Below, one piece after another: positions 24,775-35,043 of a DNA stretch of 64,000 nucleotides (position 1 is its first letter; every line of letters starts with the position of its first letter). The DNA is from an uncultured Paracoccaceae bacterium (lineage in GTDB: Bacteria; Pseudomonadota; Alphaproteobacteria; Rhodobacterales; Rhodobacteraceae). Made by a program: the position numbers and the translations under genes. The DNA is taken from positions 434,001-498,000 of the forward strand of contig CANMPL010000001.1 of the NCBI GenBank assembly GCA_947499715.1, read 5' to 3'. The notes beneath the pieces are model-generated. The model had not been told where the DNA came from. It worked only from the letters and a program-made list of their open reading frames with translations, and made no database searches.

Positions 24775-25713
24775 TTGATAACAAAGGCCGTCATTCTGAA
24801 CGCACCCGGTGAACTGGGCGTCGAATCGGTGACCCTCACTGCGCCCAGCGCTGGTGATATCGTTGTTCAAACCCGTCACTCTGGCATTTCTACCGGCACG
24901 GAAAAGCTTTTCTGGACCGGAGAGATGCCCCCTTTCCCCGGCATGGGCTACCCTTTGATCCCCGGATACGAGGCCGCAGGCGAAGTGGTCGAGGCTGGTC
25001 CAGATAGCGGCTATCGCGTGGGCGAGCACGTCTTTGTCCCCGGTGCCAATTGCTACGACGGGGCGTTTGGCCTTTTTGGCGCCGCGTCCCAAACCATCGT
25101 GACACCCGCGTCCCGTGTGACCCGTATTGACCGCGGCCTTGGTGCCTCTGGCGCGCTTTTGGCCCTTGCCGCCACCGCCCGCCACGCCATGGCCGGACCG
25201 GGCAAGGCTGTGCCTGACCTGATCATCGGCCACGGTGTCTTGGGCCGTCTTTTGGCTCGCCTGACCATCGCATCCGGCGCACCGGCCCCCACGGTTTGGG
25301 AAATTGATCCGCTGCGCATGGATGGTGCGGTTGGCTACAACGTCATCACTCCTGACGCCGATGAACGCCGCGACTACGCCAATATCTATGACGCCTCTGG
25401 CCGCGCTGATCTGCTGAACGATATGGTCGGTCGCCTGACCCGTGGCGGCGAAATCGTATTGGCCGGCTTCTACACCGCCCCAATCCAATTCGCCTTCCCA
25501 CCCGCCTTCATGAAAGAGGCGCGCCTGCGCATCTCTGCCGAATGGCAACCCGACGACATGACCGCCACCAAGGCCCTTGTCGAAAGCGGCGTGCTCCGGC
25601 TCGACGACCTGATCTCTGAAACACGCCCCGCAGCGGATGCGGCAATGGCCTACGAAACCGCCTTTACCGACCCCGCCTGCCTGAAAATGATCCTGAACTG
25701 GAGCGATGCATGA
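24775..25713 (+). CDS. bchC: Bacteriochlorophyllide dehydrogenase BchC
   Basis: A 312-residue medium-chain dehydrogenase-like protein that oxidises 3-hydroxyethyl bacteriochlorophyllide a to the 3-acetyl form. Characteristic stretches are [34 protein letters not shown] and [18 protein letters not shown] start at 24775 is preferred: GGGGA lies six bases upstream and known BchC proteins begin METxAVxLxAPG, matching here. A further TTG at 24718 would start within the PpsR box region. Its stop overlaps bchX by four bases. Confidence 0.92.
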   Translation: MITKAVILNAPGELGVESVTLTAPSAGDIVVQTRHSGISTGTEKLFWTGEMPPFPGMGYPLIPGYEAAGEVVEAGPDSGYRVGEHVFVPGANCYDGAFGLFGAASQTIVTPASRVTRIDRGLGASGALLALAATARHAMAGPGKAVPDLIIGHGVLGRLLARLTIASGAPAPTVWEIDPLRMDGAVGYNVITPDADERRDYANIYDASGRADLLNDMVGRLTRGGEIVLAGFYTAPIQFAFPPAFMKEARLRISAEWQPDDMTATKALVESGVLRLDDLISETRPAADAAMAYETAFTDPACLKMILNWSDA

Positions 25714-26711
25714 AAGACGAAATCCCCAACCTGAAGGATTACGATCAGGCGCTCCGTGATGAAGCAGCAGAACCCACGCTCGAGGTGCCGCAGGGCGAAC
25801 CGACCTCCAAGACCCAGATCATCGCGATCTACGGCAAAGGCGGCATCGGCAAATCCTTCACGCTCGCCAACCTCAGCCACATGATGGCCGAGATGGGCAA
25901 GCGCGTGCTGCTGATCGGCTGTGATCCGAAATCCGATACCACCAGCCTGCTGTTCGGCGGCAAGGCCTGCCCCACGATCATCGAAACCTCCGCCAAAAAG
26001 AAACTCGCCGGTGAAGAGGTCGCCATCGGCGACGTCTGTTTCAAGCGTGGCGGCGTCTTTGCGATGGAACTGGGCGGGCCAGAGGTCGGCCGTGGCTGCG
26101 GCGGACGTGGCATCATCCACGGGTTCGAACTGCTGGAAAAGCTCGGCTTTCATGACTGGGATTTTGACTATGTCTTGCTCGACTTTCTGGGCGACGTGGT
26201 CTGCGGCGGCTTTGGCCTGCCGATTGCCCGCGACATGGCGCAAAAGGTGATCCTTGTCGGCTCCAACGATCTGCAATCGCTTTATGTCGCCAACAACGTC
26301 TGCTCTGCGGTCGAATACTTCCGCAAGCTGGGCGGCAACGTCGGTGTTGCCGGTCTGGTCATCAACAAAGACGACGGCACAGGAGAGGCGCAAGCCTTCG
26401 CCAAGGCGGTCGATATCCCCGTTCTTGCGGCGATCCCGCAGGATGACGACCTGCGCAAGAAATCCGCGAACTACCAAATCGTCGGCACCCGCGAAAGCAA
26501 GTGGGGCGAGATGTTCGTCGGGCTGGCAGACGCCGTGGGCATTGCCCCTCCCGTGCGTCCGACACCGCTGGACCAAGACGGCTTGCTGGGCCTGTTTGAT
26601 GCCAAAGACACCGGTGGCGACTACCAGCTGGTGCCCGCCACAGACACCGACATGCGCGGCAAGAACGCCAAGCCCAAAGAAAGCCTCGAGGTGATCTATG
26701 ACGACGCCTGA
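25710..26711 (+). CDS. bchX: Chlorophyllide a reductase iron protein, BchX
   Basis: A 333-residue NifH-like ATPase that passes electrons to BchYZ for reduction of ring B of chlorophyllide a. The P-loop is [16 protein letters not shown]. The bridging 4Fe-4S cysteines lie in [17 protein letters not shown] and [18 protein letters not shown]. Compared with NifH/BchL it has the extended N-terminus typical of BchX. It starts inside the bchC stop and overlaps the small ORF at 26698. Confidence 0.95.
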   Translation: MKDEIPNLKDYDQALRDEAAEPTLEVPQGEPTSKTQIIAIYGKGGIGKSFTLANLSHMMAEMGKRVLLIGCDPKSDTTSLLFGGKACPTIIETSAKKKLAGEEVAIGDVCFKRGGVFAMELGGPEVGRGCGGRGIIHGFELLEKLGFHDWDFDYVLLDFLGDVVCGGFGLPIARDMAQKVILVGSNDLQSLYVANNVCSAVEYFRKLGGNVGVAGLVINKDDGTGEAQAFAKAVDIPVLAAIPQDDDLRKKSANYQIVGTRESKWGEMFVGLADAVGIAPPVRPTPLDQDGLLGLFDAKDTGGDYQLVPATDTDMRGKNAKPKESLEVIYDDA

Positions 26712-26847
26712 TCGCATCAAAAGGGCCATGCAAAACGCCAAGAACCTTCAAGACGAAGCCGTCGACCTCAAGAAAGTTTTGACGGACTACAAAACGGAAC
26801 TCGTCGATGCCCGCAACGCATCAGCGCCGACAAAGGACCCGTCATGA
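26698..26847 (+). CDS. 49-residue charged protein between bchX and bchY
   Basis: ATG 26698 overlaps the end of bchX by 14 bases and the stop overlaps the bchY start (ATGA). The product begins [18 protein letters not shown] and continues with DEAVDLKKVLTDYKTELVDA. It is rich in Lys, Asp and Glu, with hydrophobic residues spaced as in one long amphipathic helix, and has no signal peptide. I do not recognise a family. The tight coupling on both sides suggests it is translated with the reductase subunits. It could be a small subunit or assembly helper, or merely a coupling ORF. Confidence 0.65.
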   Translation: MTTPDRIKRAMQNAKNLQDEAVDLKKVLTDYKTELVDARNASAPTKDPS

Positions 26848-28442
26848 CTGGTCAAACGCCCGAACGCGAAGGCTTTGAAGTTGGCTATGACGCCGCTGGC
26901 GAGGTCGCTGTTATCCGTGGCGAAGAACGCGCGCCGCAAGAGATGAGCGCATCTGAGACCACAGCGCTGAACGGCGGCTGCACCGCCGGTGCAGCCACGA
27001 TGGAGGCCGCAGCCCGCGCCGCTGGCAAATCCGACATTCTTGACCAATACGCCGCAGACTATCCCCAAGGCCCCCACGATCAGCCGCAATCCATGTGCCC
27101 CGCCTTTGGCTCCCTCCGCGTCGGTCTGCGGATGAAACGCGTGGCCACCGTGCTCTCCGGTTCAGCCTGCTGCGTCTACGGCCTGACTTTCGTGTCGCAT
27201 TTCTACGGTGCGCGCCGCTCTGTCGGTTACGTGCCGTTCAACTCTGAAACGCTGGTCACCGGCAAACTGTTCGAGGATATCCGCGAAAGCGTCCACGACA
27301 TGGCCGACCCTGACCGCTACGACGCCATCGTCGTCACAAACCTCTGCGTGCCCACCGCTTCCGGCGTCCCGCTGCGCCTGTTGCCGAAAGAAATCAACGG
27401 CGTCCGCATCGTTGGCATCGACGTTCCCGGCTTTGGCATCCCGACCCACGCTGAGGCCAAGGATGTCCTTGCCGGTGCCATGCTCGCCTATGCCCGCGAA
27501 GAGGCCGCCGCAGGCCCCGTCGCACGCCCCGTATCGGCCAAGGATGACCGCCCCGCCGTCGCCCTGATGGGAGAGATGTTCCCAGCCGATCCGATGATGA
27601 TCGGCGCAATGCTGGCCCCCATGGGCCTTGCCGCCGGTCCCGTGGTGCCCACCCGCGAATGGCGCGAACTCTACGCCGCCCTCGACTGCGGCGTCGCCGC
27701 CGCGATCCACCCGTTCTACACCGCCTCCGTGCGCGAATTTCAGGCCGCTGGCCGCAAAGTTGTCGGCTCTGCCCCCGTTGGTCACGACGGCACAGCCGCA
27801 TGGCTTGCGGCCATTGGTGACGCCTACAATATCGCCCCGGACCAGATCGCCGCCGCACAAAACGCTTTCCTGCCCGCCATCCAAGGCGCGCTTGCAGGGT
27901 CCAAGATCGACGGCACCATCACGCTCTCTGGCTACGAAGGATCCGAACTCCTCGTCGCCCGCTTGCTGATCGAAAGCGGCGCGAATGTGCCCTACGTCGG
28001 CACCGCTTGCCCGAAAACGCCTTGGTCCGCTGAGGACGCCGCATGGCTGGAAGCCAAGGGCGTCAAGGTCAAATTCCGCGCCAGCCTCGAGGATGATCTC
28101 TCCGCGATGGAGGGCGTCAAACCCGATCTTGCCATCGGCACCACACCTGTGGTCCAGCGCGGCAAGGAACTGGGCATCCCCTCGCTTTACTTCACCAACC
28201 TCATTTCCGCGCGTCCGCTCATGGGGCCTGCCGGGGCGGGCAGCCTGCAACAGGTGGTCAACGCCGCGATCAATGGCGCCGATAAAATGGGCAAGATGAA
28301 AGCCTTCTTTGAAGGCGTCGGCCATGACGACACCGCCGGTGTCTGGGAAGGCGCGCCAAACCTGCGGCCTGACTTCCGGGCACAGCATCAAAAGAAGCTC
28401 GACAAGCAGGCCCGCGCTAAAGCAGCGGAGGCGATGATATGA
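26844..28442 (+). CDS. bchY: Chlorophyllide a reductase subunit BchY
   Basis: A 532-residue NifD-like subunit of chlorophyllide a oxidoreductase; with BchZ it holds the 4Fe-4S cluster and substrate site. Recognisable parts are [39 protein letters not shown] and [20 protein letters not shown]. It is a little longer than average because of a variable N-terminus. It is followed by a 76-base gap with two palindromes before bchZ. Confidence 0.94.
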   Translation: MTGQTPEREGFEVGYDAAGEVAVIRGEERAPQEMSASETTALNGGCTAGAATMEAAARAAGKSDILDQYAADYPQGPHDQPQSMCPAFGSLRVGLRMKRVATVLSGSACCVYGLTFVSHFYGARRSVGYVPFNSETLVTGKLFEDIRESVHDMADPDRYDAIVVTNLCVPTASGVPLRLLPKEINGVRIVGIDVPGFGIPTHAEAKDVLAGAMLAYAREEAAAGPVARPVSAKDDRPAVALMGEMFPADPMMIGAMLAPMGLAAGPVVPTREWRELYAALDCGVAAAIHPFYTASVREFQAAGRKVVGSAPVGHDGTAAWLAAIGDAYNIAPDQIAAAQNAFLPAIQGALAGSKIDGTITLSGYEGSELLVARLLIESGANVPYVGTACPKTPWSAEDAAWLEAKGVKVKFRASLEDDLSAMEGVKPDLAIGTTPVVQRGKELGIPSLYFTNLISARPLMGPAGAGSLQQVVNAAINGADKMGKMKAFFEGVGHDDTAGVWEGAPNLRPDFRAQHQKKLDKQARAKAAEAMI

Positions 28443-28445
28443 CCC

Positions 28446-28466
28446 CGAATATTCGTCGAATATTCG
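28446..28466. repeat. 21-base palindrome, copy 1 (bchY-bchZ gap)
   Basis: The unit CGAATATTCG occurs twice, separated by a single T at 28456, giving a perfect 21-base inverted repeat. The unit itself is a 10-base palindrome. It starts four bases after the bchY stop. It could be a transcript hairpin (8-bp stem) or a protein-binding site. Confidence 0.85.
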
Positions 28467-28473
28467 CAGCCCC

Positions 28474-28494
28474 CAAATATTCGTCGAATATTTG
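28474..28494. repeat. 21-base palindrome, copy 2 (bchY-bchZ gap)
   Basis: Same structure as copy 1: AAATATTCG-T-CGAATATTT flanked by C and G, perfectly symmetrical about 28484. Where the outer arms differ from copy 1 (A for G), the partner base differs too, so symmetry is preserved. The centres are 28 bases apart. Confidence 0.85.
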
Positions 28495-28518
28495 CCGCCC
28501 CCAATCGGAGGGCGCGCC

Positions 28519-29979
28519 ATGTTAGTCACCGATCACGACCGTGCAGGCGGATACTGGGGCGCGGTTTATGCCTTCTGCGCTGTCAAAGGCCTGCAAGTTG
28601 TTATCGACGGCCCCGTCGGCTGCGAAAATCTGCCTGTAACCTCCGTTTTGCACTACACCGATGGCTTACCGCCGCATGAGCTGCCCATTGTCGTCACTGG
28701 CCTGGGTGAGACCGAAATGGGCGAAGGCACAGAAGAGGCGATGAAACGCGCCTGGAACGTGCTTGATCCTGCCTTGCCCGCCGTGGTCGTCACCGGCTCC
28801 ATCGCCGAGATGATCGGCGGCGGCGTCACCCCGCAAGGCACCAACATCCAGCGCTTCCTGCCACGCACTATTGATGAGGATCAATGGGAATGCGCCGACC
28901 GTGCGATGACATGGATCTTTACCGAATTCGGCATGACCAAGGGCCGCATGCCGCCCGAGAAAAAGCGCGCAGAGGATGCCGCCCCCCGCGTCAATATCCT
29001 TGGCCCGATGTATGGCACCTTCAATATGCCGTCTGACCTTGCCGAAATCCGCCGTCTGGTTGAGGGCATCGGGGCAGAGGTGAACATGGTCATGCCGCTG
29101 GGTGCCCATCTGGCCGAAATGCGCAATCTGGTGAACGCTGACGTCAACATCTGCATGTATCGCGAATTTGGCCGCGGCCTCGCCGAATGCCTTGGCAAAC
29201 CCTACCTGCAGGCCCCTTTTGGCATCGACAGCACCACGAAATTCTTACGCAAGCTGGGTGAGCTGACGGGCCTCGACCCCGAACCCTTCATCGAGCGCGA
29301 AAAGCATTCGACCATCAAACCGGTCTGGGATCTCTGGCGGTCGGTCACGCAAGACTTCTTTGCCACCGCCGAATTCGGCATCGTGGCGAATGAAACCTAC
29401 GCCCGTGGCATCCGCCATTATCTTGAGGGCGACCTTGGTTTCCCATGCGCCTTTGCCGTTGCGCGCTGTCGCGGGGCCAAGACCAACAACGACGAAGTGC
29501 GCCAGTTGGTGCACACCAAAAAGCCGCTCGTGCTGATGGGGTCGATCAACGAAAAGATGTATCTGGCGGAAACCAAAGCAGGCCATGGCCCCAGCCCCAG
29601 TTTCATCCCCGCCAGCTTTCCCGGTGCCGCCATCCGGCGTGCGACGGGCACGCCGTTCATGGGCTACGCCGGGGCGACATATGTTTTGCAAGAGGTCTGC
29701 AATGGCCTCTTTGACAGCCTCTTTCACATTCTGCCGCTGGCCACCGATATGGATGCCACCGATGCCACGCTCACGCCTCTGCGGCGCGACATGCCGTGGG
29801 ACGCAGATGCCCAAGCCAAACTGGATGAGATCGTGGCAACACACCCGATCCTCACCCGTATTTCAGCAGCGAAAACGCTGCGGGACGCCGCTGAACGCGC
29901 GGCTCTCGACGCCGGGTCAGACCGAGTCGCCCTCGCGACCGTCGAGACACTTCAACCATCTATGGGAGGACAAAAATGA
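28519..29979 (+). CDS. bchZ: Chlorophyllide a reductase subunit BchZ
   Basis: A 486-residue NifK-like partner of BchY. Features are [20 protein letters not shown] near residue 38, the [14 protein letters not shown] loop and [26 protein letters not shown] precedes the ATG at 28519. The last codons overlap pufQ (ATGA), so bchZ reads into the puf genes as in Rhodobacter. Confidence 0.95.
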   Translation: MLVTDHDRAGGYWGAVYAFCAVKGLQVVIDGPVGCENLPVTSVLHYTDGLPPHELPIVVTGLGETEMGEGTEEAMKRAWNVLDPALPAVVVTGSIAEMIGGGVTPQGTNIQRFLPRTIDEDQWECADRAMTWIFTEFGMTKGRMPPEKKRAEDAAPRVNILGPMYGTFNMPSDLAEIRRLVEGIGAEVNMVMPLGAHLAEMRNLVNADVNICMYREFGRGLAECLGKPYLQAPFGIDSTTKFLRKLGELTGLDPEPFIEREKHSTIKPVWDLWRSVTQDFFATAEFGIVANETYARGIRHYLEGDLGFPCAFAVARCRGAKTNNDEVRQLVHTKKPLVLMGSINEKMYLAETKAGHGPSPSFIPASFPGAAIRRATGTPFMGYAGATYVLQEVCNGLFDSLFHILPLATDMDATDATLTPLRRDMPWDADAQAKLDEIVATHPILTRISAAKTLRDAAERAALDAGSDRVALATVETLQPSMGGQK

Positions 29980-30200
29980 CAGATTTCACCAGCGACGTAG
30001 GCGCACCGCGCAGCCGTACCGCACCGCCCAAACGCGAATATTATGCCTACTTCGCGATCATCTTTCTGGCGACCCTTCCGCTGGCCATTCTGACATGGGC
30101 GCTCACCGCTGGGCGCCAGATGAAGCTGCCCGCCAAGGGGCCCTTCGCCAAGGCCTGGACACAGGCCCGCATCATTACGCCGCAGATCTTCAGTGCTTGA
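29976..30200 (+). CDS. pufQ: PufQ, bacteriochlorophyll-related small membrane protein
   Basis: A 74-residue protein with one central transmembrane helix ([20 protein letters not shown]) and a basic N-terminal part ([10 protein letters not shown]). PufQ precedes pufBA in Rhodobacter-type puf operons and promotes pigment supply, possibly through ferrochelatase or tetrapyrrole flux. Position, size and topology all fit. It starts in the bchZ stop. Confidence 0.9.
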   Translation: MTDFTSDVGAPRSRTAPPKREYYAYFAIIFLATLPLAILTWALTAGRQMKLPAKGPFAKAWTQARIITPQIFSA

Positions 30201-30221
30201 TCTGCAGCGCACGAAATTCGC

Positions 30222-30233
30222 CCCGCTTTCGGG
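30222..30233 (+). other. Short hairpin in the pufQ-pufB leader
   Basis: CCCG-CTTT-CGGG forms a compact stem-loop, with possible outer pairing of TTCG/GTGAA sequences. The 119-base pufQ-pufB gap otherwise has no ORF and ends in TTGGAGACAAACA before pufB. It may act in mRNA processing of the puf transcript. Weak evidence. Confidence 0.35.
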
Positions 30234-30319
30234 TGAGGTGAATCAGGGCAGAGGGCTCTCCTCTGTCAATACCCGGTCGCAGGGGCTCTGCGGCGTCAGT
30301 TCATATTTGGAGACAAACA

Positions 30320-30478
30320 ATGGCTGATAGAAGTGACCTGTCCTTTACAGGTCTGTCGGACGAGCAGGCGCAGGAATTGCACTCAGTCTACATGAGCGGA
30401 TTGTGGATCTTTACGATGATCGCAATCGTCGCTCATATTCTGACGTACATCAAACTGCCCTGGTTCTCCTGGTCTTAG
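30320..30478 (+). CDS. pufB: Light-harvesting 1 beta subunit
   Basis: A 52-residue antenna polypeptide: acidic/polar N-terminus with [16 protein letters not shown], then one transmembrane helix [16 protein letters not shown]. His39 in VAHI is the bacteriochlorophyll ligand and His21 is the second conserved histidine. LPWF closes the helix. TTTGGAG lies nine bases before ATG. Too short for many gene callers, but unmistakable. Confidence 0.96.
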   Translation: MADRSDLSFTGLSDEQAQELHSVYMSGLWIFTMIAIVAHILTYIKLPWFSWS

Positions 30479-30492
30479 GAAAGGGAAATCTG

Positions 30493-30648
30493 ATGGCACA
30501 GTTCTACAAGATCTGGCTGGTTTTCGACCCACGCCGCGTTTTCGTGGCTCAGGGCGTTTTCCTGTTCCTGTTGGCAGCGATGATTCACCTCGTCCTGCTC
30601 AGCAATGAGTCGACCAACTGGTTCCAGCTCGCCTTTGGCGCGATGTAA
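30493..30648 (+). CDS. pufA: Light-harvesting 1 alpha subunit
   Basis: A 51-residue LH1 alpha polypeptide. It starts [20 protein letters not shown] and has the transmembrane helix [15 protein letters not shown] with His32 as bacteriochlorophyll ligand, ending [18 protein letters not shown] precedes the ATG. Fourteen bases separate it from pufB. A hairpin follows before pufL. Confidence 0.96.
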   Translation: MAQFYKIWLVFDPRRVFVAQGVFLFLLAAMIHLVLLSNESTNWFQLAFGAM

Positions 30649-30671
30649 TCGGTCGCTGGACCCAAACAATC

Positions 30672-30704
30672 GCTGCGGGCGGGTGACACCCATCCGCCCG
30701 TAGC
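30672..30704 (+). other. pufA-pufL intercistronic stem-loop
   Basis: GCTGCGGGCGG (30672-30682) pairs with CCGCCCGTAGC (30694-30704) over 11 bases with one G-T pair, loop 11 bases. No T-run follows, so it is not a plain terminator. In Rhodobacter, a hairpin at the same place stabilises the pufBA message and limits pufLM expression, giving more LH1 than reaction centre. The same role is likely here. Confidence 0.75.
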
Positions 30705-30772
30705 AAACCAACACGACGACAAAAGACGACAGGATACCCCAAGGGACCGCCTGTCCATGAATGGAGAAGAAG

Positions 30773-31603
30773 ATGGCACAGCTCAGCTTCGAAAGAAAAT
30801 ACCGGGTCCGCGGCGGGACCTTGATTGGCGGCGATCTGTTCGACTTCTGGGTGGGGCCATTTTACGTGGGCTTCTTCGGGGTCACGACGTTCTTTTTCGC
30901 GGTCCTTGGCACGATCCTCATTTTTTACGGGGCCTCTCAGGGGCCAACGTGGAATCCTTGGCTGATCTCGATTGATCCGCCCGCCCTTGAATATGGCCTT
31001 GGTGCCGCGCCCCTGCTGGAAGGCGGGCTTTGGCAGATCATCACGATCTGCGCGATTGGCGCGTTCGTCAGCTGGGCCCTGCGCGAGGTCGAGATTTGCC
31101 GCAAGCTGGGCATCGGCCTGCATGTGCCCTTTGCCTTTAGCGTGGCAATCCTCGCCTATGTGACGCTGGTGGTGATCCGGCCTGTGCTGCTGGGCGCTTG
31201 GGGGCACGCCTTTCCCTATGGCATCTTCAGCCACCTCGATTGGGTCAATAACGTCGGATATGCCTATGGCAACTTCCACTATAACCCGGCGCATATGGTG
31301 GCGATTACCTTCTTCTTTACCACCTGTCTGGCGCTCGCACTGCATGGCTCTTTGGTTCTGTCAGCGGTGAACCCCGGCAAAGGCAAAGAAATCGCATCAC
31401 CCGACCACGAAGACACCTATTTCCGCGATCTGATCGGCTATTCCATTGGGCCGCTTGGCATCCACCGTCTGGGTCTGTTCCTGGCGCTGAACGCAGGCCT
31501 TTGGTCCGCGATCTGCATCGTGATCTCGGGCACCATCTGGTTCGACGAATGGATCATCTGGTGGGATTGGTACTACGAATTGCCCTGGTGGGTGGACCTG
31601 TAA
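30773..31603 (+). CDS. pufL: Photosynthetic reaction centre L subunit
   Basis: A 276-residue type II reaction-centre subunit with five transmembrane helices. Pigment and iron ligands are visible in [36 protein letters not shown] and [21 protein letters not shown] 30773 ([15 protein letters not shown]) is chosen over the in-frame ATG at 30761, because homologues start at this point and GGAGAAG is well placed. The C-terminus ends LPWWVDL, a little shorter than in R. sphaeroides. Confidence 0.96.
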   Translation: MAQLSFERKYRVRGGTLIGGDLFDFWVGPFYVGFFGVTTFFFAVLGTILIFYGASQGPTWNPWLISIDPPALEYGLGAAPLLEGGLWQIITICAIGAFVSWALREVEICRKLGIGLHVPFAFSVAILAYVTLVVIRPVLLGAWGHAFPYGIFSHLDWVNNVGYAYGNFHYNPAHMVAITFFFTTCLALALHGSLVLSAVNPGKGKEIASPDHEDTYFRDLIGYSIGPLGIHRLGLFLALNAGLWSAICIVISGTIWFDEWIIWWDWYYELPWWVDL

Positions 31604-31617
31604 GGAGGACATGAAAA

Positions 31618-32547
31618 ATGGCTGATTATCAAAACATTTTCACCCAGGTTCAGGTCCAGGGACCGGCCGAAATGGGGGTCGACGGGCCAGATGGCACCGC
31701 GATTGATCGTGGCACCGCGACCGGCTTTTCCAGCCTCGCGGGCGTGTTCGGAAACGCCCAGTTGGGTCCGGTCTATCTGGGCGCCTTTGGGATGCTTTCG
31801 CTGATGGCGGGTGCCGTCTGGTTCCTGATGGTGGGCTTTTCGTTCTGGGAACAGGCCGACTTTCACCCCGGCATCTTCATGCGTGACCTCTTTTGGTTCT
31901 CGCTCGATCCACCATCCCCCGGCTATGGGCTTTCGATGCCGCCAATGGATGACGGCGGCTACTTCATGATCGCCAGCTTCTTCTTGCTGGTCTCGGTTCT
32001 GGCCTGGTGGGTCCGCACCTATCTGCGCGCCGAAGCGCTTGGCATGGGCAAACACGTGGCATGGGCCTTTGCCTCTGCGATCTGGCTGTTCCTTGTTTTG
32101 GGCCTCTTCCGCCCGATCCTGATGGGCGATTGGTCGGAAATGGTGCCCTACGGCGTGTTCTCTCACCTCGACTGGACGAACCTCTTTTCGATCACCCACG
32201 GCAACCTGTTCTACAACCCCTTCCACGCGCTCAGCATCGCCTTCCTCTATGGATCCGCCCTGCTGTTTGCGATGCACGGGGCGACCATTCTGGCGGTCAG
32301 CCGTTTCGGCGGCGAGCGTGAGATTGAACAGATCGTCGACCGGGGCACCGCCACTGAACGTGCGGCCCTCTTCTGGCGCTGGACCATGGGGTTCAACGCC
32401 ACCATGGAAGGGATCCACCGCTGGGCGTGGTGGTTCGCGGTCCTGACAACGCTCACGGGCGGTATCGGGATCCTGCTGACCGGCACAGTTGTCGATAACT
32501 GGTACGTCTGGGCACAAGACCACGGCTATGCGCCACTCGACCGTTGA
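31618..32547 (+). CDS. pufM: Photosynthetic reaction centre M subunit
   Basis: A 309-residue partner of PufL. Ligand-bearing parts are [40 protein letters not shown] and [28 protein letters not shown] lies before the start. It ends without the C-terminal extension seen in species that carry PufC, consistent with the following pufX gene. Confidence 0.97.
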   Translation: MADYQNIFTQVQVQGPAEMGVDGPDGTAIDRGTATGFSSLAGVFGNAQLGPVYLGAFGMLSLMAGAVWFLMVGFSFWEQADFHPGIFMRDLFWFSLDPPSPGYGLSMPPMDDGGYFMIASFFLLVSVLAWWVRTYLRAEALGMGKHVAWAFASAIWLFLVLGLFRPILMGDWSEMVPYGVFSHLDWTNLFSITHGNLFYNPFHALSIAFLYGSALLFAMHGATILAVSRFGGEREIEQIVDRGTATERAALFWRWTMGFNATMEGIHRWAWWFAVLTTLTGGIGILLTGTVVDNWYVWAQDHGYAPLDR

Positions 32548-32562
32548 TGAAAGGATCATGAG

Positions 32563-32799
32563 ATGAGCGACGAAAAGATCAACATCCTCGGCCACACCGA
32601 ACGGACGCGCCTGACGGCAGATATCACCTATCTGATGCTCAAAGGTGCAGGCTACGGTGCCGCCCTTTGCCTTGCGATCTGGCTGGTCATCGCCGTCATT
32701 GCGGGGATCGGACAGGCGCTGCCCGACGAAAGCCGCGATACCCAGGACCCAACTCCTTGGTCATCGCTGACGGTGCCGATCACAACGGCATTCGTCTGA
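32563..32799 (+). CDS. pufX: PufX, LH1-ring/quinone-exchange polypeptide
   Basis: A 78-residue protein right after pufM. It has a polar N-terminus, then MLKGAGYGAALCLAIWLVIA with a GxGxG-type glycine run, then GIGQALPDES. Size (R. capsulatus PufX is also 78 residues), position and the MxxGA...LP pattern fit PufX, which opens the LH1 ring for quinone exchange. PufX diverges fast, so the call rests on position and pattern as much as on identity. No pufC follows. Confidence 0.85.
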   Translation: MSDEKINILGHTERTRLTADITYLMLKGAGYGAALCLAIWLVIAVIAGIGQALPDESRDTQDPTPWSSLTVPITTAFV

Positions 32800-32987
32800 C
32801 CCCATTGGCGCGGGCGGCGGCTGATGTCGCCCCGCCAGCAGCCATCGGGCCACCCTCCCTGGTGGGTCCGATTTGGGGGGCGCTTCGGCAAACCCCTGTT
32901 CCCTTCCTGTTGGCTACAGGAACGCGCGTCGCAACTTGAGGTCCCCCTTGCGTTGCGGCGCGTATCGCACCGGACCGGAGGCACGCC
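32800..32987 (+). other. pufX-dxs intergenic region, structured
   Basis: This 188-base stretch has no convincing ORF. Short inverted repeats are present: GGCG-N8-CGCC near 32817-32837, and CCACC-N6-GGTGG near 32850-32866. They may protect the 3' end of the puf message or attenuate into dxs. No T-rich terminator seen. GGAGG lies just before the dxs start. Confidence 0.4.
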
Positions 32988-34904
32988 ATGATCCCGACCC
33001 CCACACTTGACCGCGTCAACTATCCCGCTGACCTGCGCGCAATGTCGGACGCTGAACTGGCCACGCTTTCGGACGAACTCCGCGCCGAAGTCATCGACGC
33101 CGTATCCACGACAGGCGGCCACCTTGGGTCCAGCCTTGGCGTGGTGGAACTGGCCGTGGCGATCCACGCGGTCTTTGACACGCCACGCGATAAACTGGTC
33201 TGGGACGTGGGCCACCAATGTTATCCGCATAAAGTCCTGACAGGCCGCCGCGACCGCATGCGCACCCTCCGGCAAGAGGGCGGGCTATCAGGCTTCACCA
33301 AACGCGCAGAAAGCGCGTATGACCCATTCGGTGCCGCCCATTCCTCCACCTCGATCTCTGCCGCCCTCGGCTTTACCGTGGGTCGCGACGAAGGCATGGA
33401 TACCGGCGACGCCATCGCCGTGATCGGCGACGGGTCGATCAGCGCCGGCATGGCCTATGAGGCGATGAACAACGCTGGTGCCGAAGGCCGCCGCATGTTC
33501 GTGATCCTTAACGACAACGAAATGTCCATCGCGCCACCCGTGGGTGCCATGTCGAAATACCTCTCCGGCCTCTATGCCTCACCCTTGGGCGAGATGCAGA
33601 AGATGGCCGAAGGGTTCGAGGCTGCTTTGCCCGGCCCCCTGCGCGACCACGCCCGCCGCGCCCGTCAGCTTGTCACCGGGGCCGCCCCCGGCAATTCCGG
33701 CACCCTGTTTGAGGAACTCGGCTTTTCCTACGTCGGCCCCATCGACGGCCACGATATGTCGCAGCTTTTGCCGGTCCTGCGCGCCGCCCGCACCCGCGCC
33801 ACCGGTCCTGTGCTGATCCACGTCTGCACCACCAAGGGCAAGGGTTTTGCCCCCGCCGAAGATGCCGCAGATCGCGGTCATGGCGTTGGAAAATTCGACC
33901 CTATTACAGGCGAACAGCCCAAAAAACGCCCCAACGCCCCCAGCTACACCAAGGTGTTCGGAGAGGCGCTGACAGTTGAGGCCGAACAGGATCCTGCCAT
34001 CGTGGCCGTGACCGCCGCCATGCCCTCTGGCACTGGCGTCGATATCATGGCCAAACGCTTCGCCTCCCGCGTCTATGACGTCGGCATCGCCGAACAACAT
34101 GGCGTGACATTTGCCGCAGGCATGGCCGCCTCTGGCCTCAAACCCTTCTGCGCGATCTACTCGACCTTCCTGCAACGCGGCTACGATCAGATCGTGCATG
34201 ATGTTGCCCTGCAAAATCTACCCGTGCGCTTTGCGATTGACCGCGCGGGCCTTGTTGGGGCCGATGGTCCGACCCACGCAGGCGCATTCGACATCGGCTA
34301 CCTCGCGGCCCTGCCCAACATGGTGGTGATGGCCGCATCAGACGAAGCGGAACTCATGCACATGACCCGCACCGCCGCCGCCTATGACGATGGCCCGATC
34401 GCCTTCCGCTATCCCCGAGGAGAGGGCGAAGGCGTCACGCTCCCCGAACGCGGCGAGGTGATCGAGATTGGCAAGGGCCGGATCGTGCAAGAAGGTTCTG
34501 ACATCGCCTTGCTGTCGTTTGGCGCGCATCTCGGCGAATGCCGCAAAGCCGCCGAGATTATGGAGGCGCAGGGCATCGACGTCACCATCGCCGACGCCCG
34601 TTTTGCCAAGCCGCTGGACCGTGACCTGATCCGCCAGCTTGTGAGCAATCACCGGGCCGTCATCACTGTTGAACAAGGATCTCAAGGCGGCTTTGGCGCG
34701 ATGGTGCTGCATGACTTGGCGAACGAAGGTCTTTTGGATGGGCGTTGCCAAGTCCGCACGATGACATTGCCCGACCGCTTCATCGACCACGCCGCCCCCG
34801 ACGCGATGTATGCAGAGGCTGGCCTGACCGCGACCGACATCGCCGCCACCGCCTTGCAGGCCGCAGGCGTCGACATGACCCGCGCCGCATCGGTGCATTC
34901 GTAG
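32988..34904 (+). CDS. dxs: 1-Deoxy-D-xylulose-5-phosphate synthase
   Basis: A 638-residue thiamine-diphosphate enzyme condensing pyruvate and glyceraldehyde 3-phosphate, the first step of the MEP isoprenoid pathway. Seen are [20 protein letters not shown], the TPP site [16 protein letters not shown], the transketolase pyrimidine-domain stretch [17 protein letters not shown] and [18 protein letters not shown]. Its place after pufX matches Rhodobacter dxsA. It supplies precursors for CrtE and the pigment tail. A weak GCCGG/CCGGC hairpin follows. Confidence 0.96.
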   Translation: MIPTPTLDRVNYPADLRAMSDAELATLSDELRAEVIDAVSTTGGHLGSSLGVVELAVAIHAVFDTPRDKLVWDVGHQCYPHKVLTGRRDRMRTLRQEGGLSGFTKRAESAYDPFGAAHSSTSISAALGFTVGRDEGMDTGDAIAVIGDGSISAGMAYEAMNNAGAEGRRMFVILNDNEMSIAPPVGAMSKYLSGLYASPLGEMQKMAEGFEAALPGPLRDHARRARQLVTGAAPGNSGTLFEELGFSYVGPIDGHDMSQLLPVLRAARTRATGPVLIHVCTTKGKGFAPAEDAADRGHGVGKFDPITGEQPKKRPNAPSYTKVFGEALTVEAEQDPAIVAVTAAMPSGTGVDIMAKRFASRVYDVGIAEQHGVTFAAGMAASGLKPFCAIYSTFLQRGYDQIVHDVALQNLPVRFAIDRAGLVGADGPTHAGAFDIGYLAALPNMVVMAASDEAELMHMTRTAAAYDDGPIAFRYPRGEGEGVTLPERGEVIEIGKGRIVQEGSDIALLSFGAHLGECRKAAEIMEAQGIDVTIADARFAKPLDRDLIRQLVSNHRAVITVEQGSQGGFGAMVLHDLANEGLLDGRCQVRTMTLPDRFIDHAAPDAMYAEAGLTATDIAATALQAAGVDMTRAASVHS

Positions 34905-35043
34905 GCCGGGCTTCAGACCGGCGCCCCCGACCTTTATCGGTTAACGCAGCTTAAGACTCTGATGCACATGGGTTGTGGCCACTATGTGTATGCTTTGTGC
35001 ATGGTTTCTGCATGGCCGTTTTTGACCGTGCGGTGGGCATGAT

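Noticed and set aside
28446-28494. CRISPR-like repeats
   Set aside because: Only two units with an 8-base spacer, palindromic and intergenic in an operon; no cas genes.
34905-35043. Bidirectional terminator between dxs and idi
   Set aside because: GCCGG/CCGGC (34905-34922) forms a weak stem without T-run; not enough to call.
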